Shown here piece by piece: positions 9,395 through 22,830 of a stretch of DNA of 64,000 bases. A model generated the notes under the pieces. The model was not told where the DNA came from. It saw only the letters and a list, made by a program, of their open reading frames with translations, and did not search any database. Source of the stretch: Microvirga splendida. Lineage in GTDB: Bacteria; Pseudomonadota; Alphaproteobacteria; Rhizobiales; Beijerinckiaceae. Location of the stretch: NCBI RefSeq assembly GCF_016427565.1, contig NZ_JAELXT010000013.1, forward strand, positions 43,712 to 107,711, written 5' to 3'. Numbering within the stretch: position 1 is the first letter of the stretch; each line of letters starts with the position of its first letter. Made by a program: the position numbers and the translations under genes.

Positions 9395-10381
9395 ATGGCG
9401 GTACTGGTGACGGGGGGCGCGGGCTATATCGGCAGCCACATGGTGCTCGAACTCCTGGACGCCGGCGAGATGGTGGTGGTGCTCGACAACCTGTCGACGG
9501 GCTTCCGCTGGGCCGTGCCGCAGGAGGCCACATTCATCGCCGGCGACGTGAGCGACGCAGGCCTCGTGTCCGGCATCATCGACGAGCACGGCATCGACAG
9601 CATCCTGCATTTTGCCGCCAGGATCGTGGTGCCGGAATCCGTCACCGACTCGCTGGGCTACTACTTCGGCAATACGGTGAAGACCCGGGCGCTCATCGAA
9701 ACGGCGGTCCGGAAGGGGATCAAGAACTTCGTCTTTTCCTCCACGGCTGCGGTCTACGGCAATGCCGAGGCGCCCCTCCTGACCGAGGACATGCCGCTGG
9801 TGCCGATCAACCCTTACGGCCGCAGCAAGCTCATGAGCGAATGGATGCTGCAGGATGCCCATACGGCCCATGGGCTGCGCTATGCCATCCTGCGCTATTT
9901 CAACGTTGCCGGCGCCGACCCCAAAGGCCGCTCCGGCCAGTCGACCCCTCAGGCGACGCACCTCATCAAGGTGGCGGCTCAAGCCGCGCTCGGCCAGCGG
10001 CCCCATCTCGACGTGTTCGGGACGGACTACAACACGCCGGACGGCACCTGCGTGCGCGACTACATCCAGGTCAACGATCTTGCCCGCGCGCATCTCGTCG
10101 CCCTCCAGCACCTGCGCAATGGCGGCGAGAGCACGGTCATGAATTGCGGCTACGGCCACGGGGCCTCGGTGCTGGAGGTCGTCGACGTGGTCAAAAGGGT
10201 CTCCGGCGTCGATTTCGAGGTCCGCCTGAGCCCGCGCCGGCCCGGCGACCCGGCTCAACTCGTGGCGAAGGTCGACCGGATCCGGGAGCTGGGCTGGACA
10301 CCGCAGCACGACGATCTGGAGGCGATCGTCGCTCAGGCCCTGCGCTGGGAGCAGGCCCTGGCGGGTCGAAAAGCCGCATAG
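9395..10381 (+). CDS. galE: UDP-glucose 4-epimerase
   Basis: A 328-residue short-chain dehydrogenase-type epimerase. The N-terminal NAD-binding motif GGAGYIGSH (about 7-15), the catalytic Ser in FSSTAAVYG and the YGRSK Tyr/Lys pair (about 132-136) are all present, with YFNVAGAD and DYIQVNDLA further on. It acts on UDP-glucose/UDP-galactose for exopolysaccharide and lipopolysaccharide sugars. GGGAGACGGAC gives a good ribosome site. Divergent galU supplies its substrate. Confidence 0.95.
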   Translation: MAVLVTGGAGYIGSHMVLELLDAGEMVVVLDNLSTGFRWAVPQEATFIAGDVSDAGLVSGIIDEHGIDSILHFAARIVVPESVTDSLGYYFGNTVKTRALIETAVRKGIKNFVFSSTAAVYGNAEAPLLTEDMPLVPINPYGRSKLMSEWMLQDAHTAHGLRYAILRYFNVAGADPKGRSGQSTPQATHLIKVAAQAALGQRPHLDVFGTDYNTPDGTCVRDYIQVNDLARAHLVALQHLRNGGESTVMNCGYGHGASVLEVVDVVKRVSGVDFEVRLSPRRPGDPAQLVAKVDRIRELGWTPQHDDLEAIVAQALRWEQALAGRKAA

Positions 10382-10404
10382 GCCCCTACCTATAAGGCTA
10401 GCTG

Positions 10405-10420
10405 TCAACCGGCTGTTAAC
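10405..10420 (+). promoter_or_regulatory. Near-consensus CtrA-type box (one mismatch)
   Basis: TCAA, seven bases, then TTAAC, 55 bases before the start of the lytic transglycosylase. The CtrA consensus is TTAA-N7-TTAAC, so one position differs. With several such near-matches in the window, chance is a real explanation. Confidence 0.25.
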
Positions 10421-10474
10421 TCTCGTAGTGTCGCAATGGCAGGACGATCCGTCCTGTTTCCGTGAGCGACTCCC

Positions 10475-11692
10475 ATGCGCCAGCTTCTGGTGCGCCGCCT
10501 TTCCGGCGCCCTCCTTCTCGGTTTGAGCTTCACCGCCGGTGCGGCGGTCATGGCATTGCCCGTTCAGGCGCAGGAGGCCTCGCAAGCCGGGTTCCAGCGC
10601 TTCGTCCAGGGGCTCTGGCCGGAGGCCAAGGCGCGGGGCGTCTCCCAGGCCACCTTCAACGAGGCGTTCCGGGGCGTCGAGCCGGATGCCAAGATTATCG
10701 CGCTCACCAAGAAGCAATCTGAGTTCGTCCGCCCGATCTGGGACTACATCAACGGGTCCATCTCGGCCGAGCGTCTGAAGCGCGGCCGGGAGATGAATGC
10801 CGAGTGGTCGAAAACCCTGGCCGCCGTCGAGAAGACCTACGGCGTCCCACGCTCCGTGGTGCTCGGCGTCTGGGGCATGGAGACCAATTACGGCAGCTTC
10901 ACCGGCTCGATCTATGCCATCCGAGCGCTGTCGACCCTGGCCTATACCGGCTATCGCCCCGACTTCTTCCGGGAGGAACTGCTGACAGCGCTCCAGATTC
11001 TGGAGCAGGAGCATGTGGACCGCTCCAAGATGCTGGGCTCCTGGGCCGGCGCCATGGGCCAGACCCAGTTCATGCCCTCGAGCTTCATGAAATACGCCGT
11101 CGACGGTAATCGGGACGGGGTGCGGGACATTTGGTCCTCGGTGCCGGACGCCATGGCGTCCACGGCCAATTACCTGCGCCAGCACGGCTGGGAGCCGGGG
11201 CTGCCCTGGGGCTTTGAGGTCCAGCTGCCGAAGGGATTCGACTTCCGCTACCTGAAGCTGAACTTTGCCCAGTGGCAGACGCTCGGCCTGCGCCGGTCCG
11301 ACGGAAAGGCCATGCCTCGGGCAGGCGAAGCCACCCTGTTCCTGCCCGGCGGGGCGGGCGGGCCGGCTTTCCTGGTCACCAAGAACTACGATGTCATCAA
11401 GGCCTACAATTCGTCGGATGCCTATGCCATGGGCGTGGCCCATCTGGGGGATCGCCTCCTGGGCGGTCTGCCGATCCAGGGGGCCTGGCCCAAGGGCCCC
11501 ATGATGGAAAAGGACCAGCGCCAGGAATTGCAGGAGCGCCTCGCCCGCCTGGGCTTCTATGAGGGTGAGACGGACGGCAAGTTCGGCTCGAAGACCCGGG
11601 AGGCCGTGCGGAACTTCCAGCTCCGGCGTGGTTTGATCCCGGACGGCTATGCGGATTATGCTGTCTTGCGCGAACTGCGCGCGACCCGCTGA
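10475..11692 (+). CDS. Lytic murein transglycosylase (MltB family) with C-terminal peptidoglycan-binding domain
   Basis: A 405-residue secreted wall enzyme cleaving the MurNAc-GlcNAc bond to form 1,6-anhydro ends. A signal peptide (residues 1-32, ending ...PVQAQEA) precedes the SLT_2 catalytic domain; the catalytic Glu is in GVWGMETNYG (Glu about 136), with GAMGQTQFMPS after it. Residues about 345-402 form a PG_binding_1 domain (LARLGFYEGETDGKFG). There is no lipobox, so it is likely periplasmic rather than a lipoprotein. A one-mismatch CtrA-type box lies at 10405-10420 upstream. Confidence 0.93.
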   Translation: MRQLLVRRLSGALLLGLSFTAGAAVMALPVQAQEASQAGFQRFVQGLWPEAKARGVSQATFNEAFRGVEPDAKIIALTKKQSEFVRPIWDYINGSISAERLKRGREMNAEWSKTLAAVEKTYGVPRSVVLGVWGMETNYGSFTGSIYAIRALSTLAYTGYRPDFFREELLTALQILEQEHVDRSKMLGSWAGAMGQTQFMPSSFMKYAVDGNRDGVRDIWSSVPDAMASTANYLRQHGWEPGLPWGFEVQLPKGFDFRYLKLNFAQWQTLGLRRSDGKAMPRAGEATLFLPGGAGGPAFLVTKNYDVIKAYNSSDAYAMGVAHLGDRLLGGLPIQGAWPKGPMMEKDQRQELQERLARLGFYEGETDGKFGSKTREAVRNFQLRRGLIPDGYADYAVLRELRATR

Positions 11693-11747
11693 CGGAACCG
11701 TCCTACGGCTCTATGCCAGGCTGGTCCGGACGAGGATGGAACCGCCC

Positions 11748-12983
11748 ATGAGGATAGTGCCGATCCTTCGATGCATGACCCTGGCCCTGCTCCTGGGAGC
11801 GGGCGGGATCGATGCCGCCCTGGCGCAGTCCGGCTATTACCAGCAGCCGGGCTATCGCGATCCGCGGGCTTATCCGCCCGGCTACTACCCCGGAAAGCTC
11901 GTGCAGCCGGCCCAGCCACAGCAGGGCTTCAGCTTAAGACGCTTCTTCGGCGCTCAGGAGGAGCCGCCGGCGCGTGCTCCCGTGTCCAGGCCCCGCAGGT
12001 CCACGCCCCCGCCGGCGGCCGTCGCGAAGCAGGAGAAGCCGAAGGTCGATCCGAGCACCCATGTGGTGGTGTTCGGCGACGCCCTGGCGAGATATGCCCG
12101 CCAGGGGCTCGACGCCCATTTCGACGACGACCAGGATGTCGCCGTCGTGTCCAAGGTCAGGAGCGACACGAACCTCGTTCGCAGCGACCCGGCCGACTGG
12201 CCCAACTTCATCAAGGCCACCCTCGACGGGGGGCAGAAAACCTCCGTGGCCGTCGTCATGCTGGGCACGAACGACCGGCAGTCGATCCGCGACGGCGACG
12301 AGAGCGTGGAGCCCCTGTCGGACCGCTGGAGGGAACTCTACCGTCAGCGGGTCGACGCGATCACGGGCGTTCTGAAGGAACGCAAGGTCCCCTTCGTCTG
12401 GATCGGCCTGCCGCCCATGAAGAACAGCAAGATTTCCGACGATCTCGTTGCCATGAACGAGATCTACAAGGAAAGCGTGCAGCGCAACGGCGGCGTCTAT
12501 GTGGATATCTGGCCGGGCTTCGTGGACGAGGACAACCGCTACACTGCTGTCGGCCCGGACGTGGATGGTGATCCCACCAAGCTACGCACCAACGAAGGCG
12601 TGTTCTTCACCCGGGCCGGCGCGCGGAAAGTGGCCTTCTTCGCCGATACGGAAATCAAGCGGGTCCTCGGACTCGGAGGAGCGGTCACGGCAGCCGCTCC
12701 CACGCAAATCGCACCGGCCGATGGGTCTGCCGGACCCACGGTCGAGGTGGCCTTGCCATCCCCGCCGGATGCCGCCACTCCTGTGGCCCTGCCGCAGAAG
12801 CCGCTGGTTGGCCCGGTTCTGCCGCTGACCCGCCAGGAGGTGGCACCGGGCGGAGCGCTGGTCTCGGCCCCGCCGAAACTGACGGGTGACCATGCCTACT
12901 CGGTTCAGCGCGCCCTGCGGGTCGGAGCCGCCCCCAACTCACGCCCCGGTCGGGCGGACGATTTCCGCTGGCCGAATCCATAA
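11748..12983 (+). CDS. Exported DUF459 / SGNH-hydrolase-like protein
   Basis: A 411-residue exported protein. From ATG 11748 it begins with a clear signal peptide (about 1-23, hydrophobic TLALLLGAGG then ALAQ); ATG 11736 is an alternative. A proline-rich linker follows, then the SGNH-like domain (about 105-305): VVVFGDALA where the nucleophile block should be, VVMLGTNDRQ, and VFFTRAGARKVAFF near the end. The tail (about 310-411) is low-complexity Pro/Ala. DUF459 proteins are related to periplasmic acyl-esterases of surface polysaccharide, but the block-I Ser appears replaced by Ala (GDALA), so hydrolase activity is doubtful. It follows the transglycosylase by 55 bases on the same strand. Confidence 0.8.
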   Translation: MRIVPILRCMTLALLLGAGGIDAALAQSGYYQQPGYRDPRAYPPGYYPGKLVQPAQPQQGFSLRRFFGAQEEPPARAPVSRPRRSTPPPAAVAKQEKPKVDPSTHVVVFGDALARYARQGLDAHFDDDQDVAVVSKVRSDTNLVRSDPADWPNFIKATLDGGQKTSVAVVMLGTNDRQSIRDGDESVEPLSDRWRELYRQRVDAITGVLKERKVPFVWIGLPPMKNSKISDDLVAMNEIYKESVQRNGGVYVDIWPGFVDEDNRYTAVGPDVDGDPTKLRTNEGVFFTRAGARKVAFFADTEIKRVLGLGGAVTAAAPTQIAPADGSAGPTVEVALPSPPDAATPVALPQKPLVGPVLPLTRQEVAPGGALVSAPPKLTGDHAYSVQRALRVGAAPNSRPGRADDFRWPNP

Positions 12984-13002
12984 GGCGCGTTCAGGAACAT
13001 CA

Positions 13003-13034
13003 AAGTGGCGGCTCACCCACGTGAGCCGCCACTT
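13003..13034. terminator. Bidirectional terminator-like hairpin between the DUF459 gene and gltD
   Basis: A perfect 14-bp inverted repeat (13003-13016 with 13021-13034) around the four-base loop CCAC lies between two convergent genes. The U-tract is short on either side (CGTTT on the + strand, TTTGATG on the - strand). Confidence 0.7.
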
Positions 13035-13062
13035 CTCGTTTCGCGAACGAACGATCGCGGGC

Positions 13063-14484
13063 TTACACCGGGAGGGTGCTGGAGCCCATCAGGAAGGTGT
13101 CGATGGAGCGTGCCGCCTGACGGCCCTCCCGGATCGCCCACACGACAAGCGACTGTCCGCGGCGCATGTCGCCGGCGACGAAGATCTTCTCGTTGGATGT
13201 CCTGTAGCTCCGGTCGTCGGCCACCACGTTGCCGCGCCGGTCCATGGCGACGCCGGACTGCTCGAGCAGTCCCTCCTTCACCGATCCGGCAAAGCCGATG
13301 GCGATGAACACGAGGTCGGCCTTGAGGATGAACTCGCTGCCTGGGATCGGCTGGCGCTTTTCGTCGACGCGGGCGCATTGAACACCGATGACGCGGCCCT
13401 TCTTGCCTTCGATGCCCAGCGTTGCCGCCTGGAACTCGCGCTCCGCGCCTTCCGCCTGACTGGAGGAGGTGCGCATCTTCGTCGGCCAGTAGGGCCACAC
13501 GGTGAGCTTGTCCTCGCGCTCCGGCGGCTTGGGCCGAATGTCGAGCTGCGTCACGGAGAGAGCGCCCTGGCGGAACGCGGTGCCGACGCAGTCGGACGCC
13601 GTGTCGCCGCCGCCGATCACCACCACGTGCTTGCCGCCCGCGAGGATCGGCTCGGCGGTCACATCCTCGCCGTTGACGCGTTGGTTGGACTGCGTGAGAT
13701 ACGGCATGGCGTAGTGCACGCCGGCGAGGTCCTGACCGGGCAGGTTCGGGTTGCGCGGATCCTCCGCGCCGCCGGCGAACAGAACCGCGTCGAACTCGTT
13801 GTGGAGCGAGGCGAAGCTGCGGTCGACGCCGATGTTGACGCCGCAATGGAAGGTAACGCCCTCGGCTTCCATCTGCTTCACGCGGCGGTCGATGTGGTAC
13901 TTCTCCATCTTGAAGTCCGGGATGCCGTAGCGCAGCAGGCCGCCGGGCTTCGCCTGGCGCTCGAACACATGCACGTCATGGCCCGCGCGGGCGAGCTGCT
14001 GAGCTGCCGCCATGCCGGCAGGGCCGGAGCCGATCACGGCCACGCGCTTGCCGGTCTGGATCTCCGCCGGCTCCGGCTTCACGAAGCCCATCTCCCAGGC
14101 CTTGTCGGCGATGGCCTGCTCGATGGTCTTGATGGTGACCGGCTGGTTCTCGAGGTTAAGCGTGCAGGCTTCCTCGCACGGCGCCGGGCAGATGCGGCCC
14201 GTGAATTCGGGGAAGTTGTTGGTGGTGTGGAGGTTGCGCGCAGCCTCCTCCCAATCGTCCTGCCAGACGAGATCGTTCCAGTCCGGGATCTGGTTGTGCA
14301 CCGGGCAGCCCGTCGGCCCGTGGCAGAAGGGGATGCCGCAATCCATGCAGCGCCCCGCCTGTTTCTTCAGATCGCTGTTGTCGAGCGGCAGCGTGAACTC
14401 GCGGAAGTGGCGCACGCGCTCGCCGGCGAGCTGATACTTCTGCTCCTGCCGGTCGTATTCGAGAAAGCCTGTGACCTTGCCCAT
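13063..14484 (-). CDS. gltD: Glutamate synthase (NADPH) small subunit
   Basis: A 473-residue flavoprotein that passes electrons from NADPH through FAD and Fe-S clusters to GltB for making glutamate from glutamine and 2-oxoglutarate. N-terminal Cys groups ([24 protein letters not shown]) bind the 4Fe-4S clusters; [11 protein letters not shown] (about 151) binds FAD and GGGDTASDC the NADPH. An AAGGGGC ribosome site precedes ATG 14484. It starts 20 bases after gltB, so one operon. Confidence 0.96.
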   Translation of the reverse strand: MGKVTGFLEYDRQEQKYQLAGERVRHFREFTLPLDNSDLKKQAGRCMDCGIPFCHGPTGCPVHNQIPDWNDLVWQDDWEEAARNLHTTNNFPEFTGRICPAPCEEACTLNLENQPVTIKTIEQAIADKAWEMGFVKPEPAEIQTGKRVAVIGSGPAGMAAAQQLARAGHDVHVFERQAKPGGLLRYGIPDFKMEKYHIDRRVKQMEAEGVTFHCGVNIGVDRSFASLHNEFDAVLFAGGAEDPRNPNLPGQDLAGVHYAMPYLTQSNQRVNGEDVTAEPILAGGKHVVVIGGGDTASDCVGTAFRQGALSVTQLDIRPKPPEREDKLTVWPYWPTKMRTSSSQAEGAEREFQAATLGIEGKKGRVIGVQCARVDEKRQPIPGSEFILKADLVFIAIGFAGSVKEGLLEQSGVAMDRRGNVVADDRSYRTSNEKIFVAGDMRRGQSLVVWAIREGRQAARSIDTFLMGSSTLPV

Positions 14485-14504
14485 GGGTTTGCCCCTTACA
14501 ATCC

Positions 14505-19220
<4,716 letters not shown>

Positions 19221-19786
19221 GGCAGATCCTCACATCCGAACGCGGTCTTTAAGATTCTTTGAGGCGGCTTTTGGGCCTGCCGGATGATCGGATCGTCCGG
19301 ATGCCCGCCGCTTCTTCAGGTTTCGAGGGTGGGTCCGGCAGGGGAGCCCGCTCCTCGCGGGCATCCTTTGGGCTTGAGTTCAGCCCAGAGTCGCCCGTCC
19401 CGCCCACGTTTTGCGGGCGGCTTTCGTGGTATCTCGTTTCGTTCGCGTGGTGCGAAGCATCAAGAAAACCCCAGGGCGTCAAAGAGAAGGGTGCGGGCAC
19501 CCCAAAAGGGACAGCATGGCTGTCCTAATGAGGGCAAACTGCCAGAGTTTGTTGCAGGGCACAAGTGGGTTTAGAAAAATTTTAGACAAAAGTTACAAGT
19601 CGGCGACTCAGGGTGTAACAAAAACAGCTTTTGGCCTATCTCGGCGCAAGTCTCCTCCGATGGGTCAATGTTCTTGACTTGTTGCCAGGGACGATGAGGC
19701 GCCTGCACCCGTTCCGCCACGGGAGCATCCGGGCCATGCCTGAAAAGGCATTTCCCTCCCGGGCTCGATGTTCTAGGAGAGCATCC
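19221..19786. other. Long gene-free region between divergent gltB and the threonine aldolase gene
   Basis: No convincing gene is seen in these 566 bases. The half next to gltB is GC-rich with weak inverted repeats (for example GCCCGC/GCGGGC near 19348-19364). The half next to the aldolase gene turns AT-rich (about 19565-19640). A compact dyad sits at 19509-19525. The region probably holds the gltB promoter with regulatory sites and the aldolase promoter. Confidence 0.6.
19509..19525. repeat. Compact 7-3-7 dyad upstream of gltB
   Basis: GGACAGC and GCTGTCC form a perfect 7-bp inverted repeat with the 3-base centre ATG. No T-run follows, so an operator fits better than a terminator. It lies about 290 bases upstream of gltB and 260 upstream of the aldolase gene. 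Confidence 0.4.
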
Positions 19787-20863
19787 ATGAACTTCGCCAG
19801 CGACAACATCGTGGGAGCCAGCGCTCCCGTCCTCCAGGCCATCGTGCAGGCCAATGCCGGCGCCATGGCGGCTTATGGCAACGACGAGATCTCCAGGCGC
19901 GTCAGGGCGCGCTTCAGCGAGATCTTCGAGCGTGAGGTGTCCGTCTTCTTCGCGACGACGGGGACGGCGGCCAATGCGCTCGCCCTCTCCTCGGCGGTGC
20001 CGCCTTATGGGCTCTGCGTCTGCCACCGGGAAGCGCACATCATCGACGACGAATGCGGCGCGCCGGAATTCTTCATGCATGGCGCCAAGCTCGCCGGTCT
20101 GCCGGGCGTGGGCGCCAAGCTGAGGGCCGAGGATGTCGCGGCCTATGTGAAGAGCTTGCCTAAGGCCGTGAAGCAGATGCCGCCGAAGGCGCTCTCGATC
20201 TCGCAGGTGAGCGAGGGCGGCCTCGTCTACAGCCTCGACGAGCTGGCGGCCCTGGGTCAGGTCTGCCGCGAGCATGGACTGTCCTTCCATATGGACGGCG
20301 CACGCTTCGCCAATGCCCTCGTGGCCCTCGGCTGCACCCCGGCCGAGATGACCTGGAAGCAGGGTGTCGACATCCTCTCCTTCGGCGCCACCAAGAACGG
20401 CGGCCTCATGGCCGAAGCCATTGTTGTCTTCAAGAAGGATTTGGCGGAGGCGCTGGACTACCGGTCCAAGCGCGCCGGGCAGATCATCTCCAAGGGCCGG
20501 CTCATCGCGGCCCAGTTCGAGGGCTATTTTGCGGAGGATCACTGGCTCGCCAATGCCCGCCACGCCAACCGCATGGCCAAGCTCTTGTCCGACGGGCTTC
20601 TTCAGGTGCCCGGGGTGCGCCTTGCCTGGCCGACCGAAGCCAACGAGGTGTTCCCGATCATCCCACAGGCCCTGGACCAGGCATTGAAGGCAGCCGGCAT
20701 TCTCTACAGCCCCTGGACCGAGCTGAGCCTGCCCGAAGCCGAGCGGGTTGGAGAGAACGAGGCTCTGATCCGTCTCGTCGCCTCCTGGGCCACAAAAGAA
20801 GAGGATGTGCGCAAGCTTCTGGAGATTGCCTCTTCCGGGGTATCGCGCCAAGCCGCGGAGTGA
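19787..20863 (+). CDS. Low-specificity L-threonine aldolase / beta-eliminating lyase family
   Basis: A 358-residue PLP enzyme of the threonine aldolase family, cleaving L-threonine or allo-threonine to glycine and acetaldehyde. The PLP lysine is in SFGATKNGG (Lys about 203); HMDGARFANA holds the conserved Asp-Gly-Ala-Arg block, and TGTAANALAL the N-terminal PLP-phosphate region. I chose ATG 19787 because the family starts at MNFASDN and an AGGAGA ribosome site is six bases upstream; the open frame to 19631 is not needed. No same-strand neighbour follows closely. Confidence 0.88.
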   Translation: MNFASDNIVGASAPVLQAIVQANAGAMAAYGNDEISRRVRARFSEIFEREVSVFFATTGTAANALALSSAVPPYGLCVCHREAHIIDDECGAPEFFMHGAKLAGLPGVGAKLRAEDVAAYVKSLPKAVKQMPPKALSISQVSEGGLVYSLDELAALGQVCREHGLSFHMDGARFANALVALGCTPAEMTWKQGVDILSFGATKNGGLMAEAIVVFKKDLAEALDYRSKRAGQIISKGRLIAAQFEGYFAEDHWLANARHANRMAKLLSDGLLQVPGVRLAWPTEANEVFPIIPQALDQALKAAGILYSPWTELSLPEAERVGENEALIRLVASWATKEEDVRKLLEIASSGVSRQAAE

Positions 20864-20973
20864 TTGCCCTAACCCTGCCGCATTCACGCGCGAATGGTCG
20901 TTGCAAGAGACCCTTGACCCATGGGGCAGCCCTCCAGCCCCAGCGGGATTTTACCAAGGACCAGGACTAGACA

Positions 20974-21005
20974 TAAAAAAGCGCCCCGGCATGTACCGGG
21001 GCGCT
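20974..21005 (-). terminator. Rho-independent terminator of the hsp20 gene
   Basis: On the minus strand a perfect 10-bp GC-rich stem (20996-21005 with 20980-20989) with a six-base loop is followed by six T residues, 25 bases after the hsp20 stop codon. Confidence 0.85.
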
Positions 21006-21030
21006 CTTCGTTTGGGCTCAGGTCAGGACC

Positions 21031-21486
21031 TTAGGCAGCCTTTGCCTCGATCGTCTGACGGCCGTTCGTGGAAATCGGGATGAGCTTCGGCTTCTTCGCC
21101 TCAGGCGTCTCGCGCACGAGGTCGAGATGGAGCAGGCCGTTCTCGAGGGCTGCACCCACCACCTGAACGCCATCGGCCAGCTGGAAGCGCCGGTCGAAGC
21201 TGCGGGCAGCGATGCCCTGGTGCAGAACGTCGACTTTGCGCTCTTCCGAAGGCTTGCGCTCGCCGCGCACGGAGAGGGTGTTTTCCTTCACCTCGACCGT
21301 CAGGTCGCTATCGGTGAAGCCAGCCACGGCAATCGAGATGCGATAGGCATTCTCGCCGGTGCGCTCGATGTTGTAAGGCGGGTAGCTTGGGGCCGCATCG
21401 ACCCCGACCATCTGGTCGAGCATCGAGAAGAGACGGTCGAAGCCGACCGTGTTGCGGTACAAGGGAGCAAGATCGAATTGTCGCAT
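21031..21486 (-). CDS. Small heat shock protein Hsp20 (IbpA-like)
   Basis: A 151-residue alpha-crystallin-type chaperone that holds unfolding proteins for DnaK/ClpB. Residues about 35-125 form the alpha-crystallin domain, starting at YNIERTGENAYRI and including the typical ENTLSVRGER and GVQVVGAALENGLLHLDL; the C-terminal tail carries KPKLIPI, the I-x-I anchor. Its start has a strong GGAGGA ribosome site, which lies inside a predicted hairpin (see the ROSE-like element), so heat control of translation is likely in addition to a sigma-32-like promoter. A clear terminator follows. Confidence 0.95.
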   Translation of the reverse strand: MRQFDLAPLYRNTVGFDRLFSMLDQMVGVDAAPSYPPYNIERTGENAYRISIAVAGFTDSDLTVEVKENTLSVRGERKPSEERKVDVLHQGIAARSFDRRFQLADGVQVVGAALENGLLHLDLVRETPEAKKPKLIPISTNGRQTIEAKAA

Positions 21487-21579
21487 GGCATATCCTCCGC
21501 TTGAAGCGACATGCAGTCATTGAGGATCCACCGTCACAAGGCTGGATCCGGGTTGCGTGCCGCCGTCATGGCCGGCACG
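21487..21579 (-). promoter_or_regulatory. ROSE-like RNA thermometer in the hsp20 5' leader
   Basis: The 93-base leader folds by eye into three hairpins on the minus strand: I, 21579-21556 (7-bp stem); II, 21549-21524 (GGATCC arms extended to about 9 bp with one bulge); III, 21514-21488, closed by GCAT/ATGC. Hairpin III contains the ribosome site GGAGGA (21498-21493) facing UCGCU (21509-21505), which matches the U(U/C)GCU anti-SD signature of ROSE elements. ROSE elements are known before hsp20-type genes in Rhizobiales. Assignment is from motif and position, not from a covariance search. Confidence 0.6.
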
Positions 21580-21585
21580 CTCTCG

Positions 21586-21614
21586 ATGTGGGAGCGGATA
21601 CGGTTGCTTTCAAG
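21586..21614 (-). promoter_or_regulatory. Sigma-32 (RpoH)-like promoter of hsp20
   Basis: On the minus strand CTTGAA (21614-21609), a 16-base spacer and CCCACAT (21592-21586) resemble the RpoH -35/-10 elements. Transcription would begin near 21579, exactly at the first hairpin of the leader. Confidence 0.5.
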
Positions 21615-21636
21615 AGGGCCGTTCCTTAAGCCCGAG

Positions 21637-22830
21637 ATGCCCTATAAAGAGGTCACGCTTTCGAGTTGGAACCCCGAGTTGGACCCCACTTTGGAATTCA
21701 TCACCACCCCCGACAATCCCGTGCCCGGCGAGCCGACGCTGGTCAGCGTGACCGCCCGCGACGGCATCGCGCTGCGGGCCGCCACCTGGATGCCCGAGAC
21801 CGAGGAGCCCCGGGGCACAATCTGCATCCTGCAGGGCAGGGCGGAGTTCATCGAGAAGTATTTCGAGGTGGTGGGCGAGTTGCTCGACCGCGGCTTTGCC
21901 GTCGTGGCCTTCGACTGGCGCGGCCAGGGGCTTTCGGGCCGGCAGGTGAGCAACCCGCGCAAGGGCCACGTCCGGCGCTTTTCCGACTTCCGCCACGACC
22001 TCGAAGCGATCCGCGACCAGATCCTCGTGCCGCACATGCCGGAGCCGCATTTCGGCCTCGCCCATTCCATGGGCGGAGCCATCGCCCTGAACGCGGCCTA
22101 TGAGAGCTGGCTACCCTTCCGCCGCCTCGTCACCACCACGCCGATGATCGCGCTGTGCATCATCAAGCGCACCGGCATGTCGGCCTTCTTCGCCCGGCTC
22201 CTGCGGCTGCTCGGAATGGGCAAAATGTTCGTGCCGGGCGGCGGGGAGACCTCCATCTCCACCATGCCGTTCAAGGGCAACCGGCTTACCGGCGATCCCG
22301 TCCGCTATGCCCGCAATGCGGAGGCGGCCCACGCCCTCGGGGCGGGCGCCATCGGGGCGCCGACGGTCGCCTGGATCGACGGCGCCTTCCGCTTCATGAA
22401 GCGCTTCGCCGATCCGCGCTACGCCATCAGGATCCGCCTGCCCACGCTGATCGTGGCGGCGGGAGCCGATCCCGTCTGCGCGACGCCGGCCACCGAGCGT
22501 TTCGCCTCCCGGCTCAAGGCAGGCCGCGTCATCGTCATCCCGGGCGCCCGGCACGAGATCCTCATGGAGCGGGATGTGATCCGGGAGCAGTTCTGGGCCG
22601 CCTTCGACGCCTTCATCCCCGGCACGCCTGATCCGGTCTCGCCTGCGCAGCGGGACCTTGCGGAAGTCGGCCTAGCGGCTGAGCAGCTCGATGGCGGCGG
22701 CGTGGACCCGGCGGTCGCCGGCAGCGACGATGCGCCCGCCGTCGGCAGCGGAGCCGCCGTCCCAGGCGGTGACGATGCCGCCGGCACCCTGGACGATGGG
22801 GATCAGGGCCGCGATGTCGTAAGGCTTTAG
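21637..22830 (+). CDS. Alpha/beta hydrolase (lysophospholipase/PldB-like) with an antisense-overlapping tail
   Basis: A 397-residue hydrolase of the serine-aminopeptidase/lysophospholipase (Hydrolase_4) family. The oxyanion/strand block is ILQGRAEFIEKY, the FDWRGQGLSGR block follows, the nucleophile elbow is LAHSMGGAIA, and the acid/base pair falls in AGADPVC and GARHEIL. The family should end soon after AAFDAFIPG (about 22620); here no stop follows and about 65 Gly/Asp/Ala-rich codons run on, the last 159 bases antisense to the phosphatase gene. Start is uncertain: ATG 21637, or TTG 21691 giving a more family-like N-terminus. Confidence 0.8.
   Translation: MPYKEVTLSSWNPELDPTLEFITTPDNPVPGEPTLVSVTARDGIALRAATWMPETEEPRGTICILQGRAEFIEKYFEVVGELLDRGFAVVAFDWRGQGLSGRQVSNPRKGHVRRFSDFRHDLEAIRDQILVPHMPEPHFGLAHSMGGAIALNAAYESWLPFRRLVTTTPMIALCIIKRTGMSAFFARLLRLLGMGKMFVPGGGETSISTMPFKGNRLTGDPVRYARNAEAAHALGAGAIGAPTVAWIDGAFRFMKRFADPRYAIRIRLPTLIVAAGADPVCATPATERFASRLKAGRVIVIPGARHEILMERDVIREQFWAAFDAFIPGTPDPVSPAQRDLAEVGLAAEQLDGGGVDPAVAGSDDAPAVGSGAAVPGGDDAAGTLDDGDQGRDVVRL

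Noticed and set aside
10440..10456. Hairpin CAGGAC/GTCCTG before the lytic transglycosylase
   Set aside because: Only six pairs with a short T-run and placed next to the start codon; too weak to call a terminator.
8372..11443. 1023-codon open frame opposite galE and the lytic transglycosylase, joined in frame to galU's shadow
   Set aside because: It covers three real genes and intergenic DNA, has an Ala/Gly/His/Arg-rich shadow composition and no start signal.
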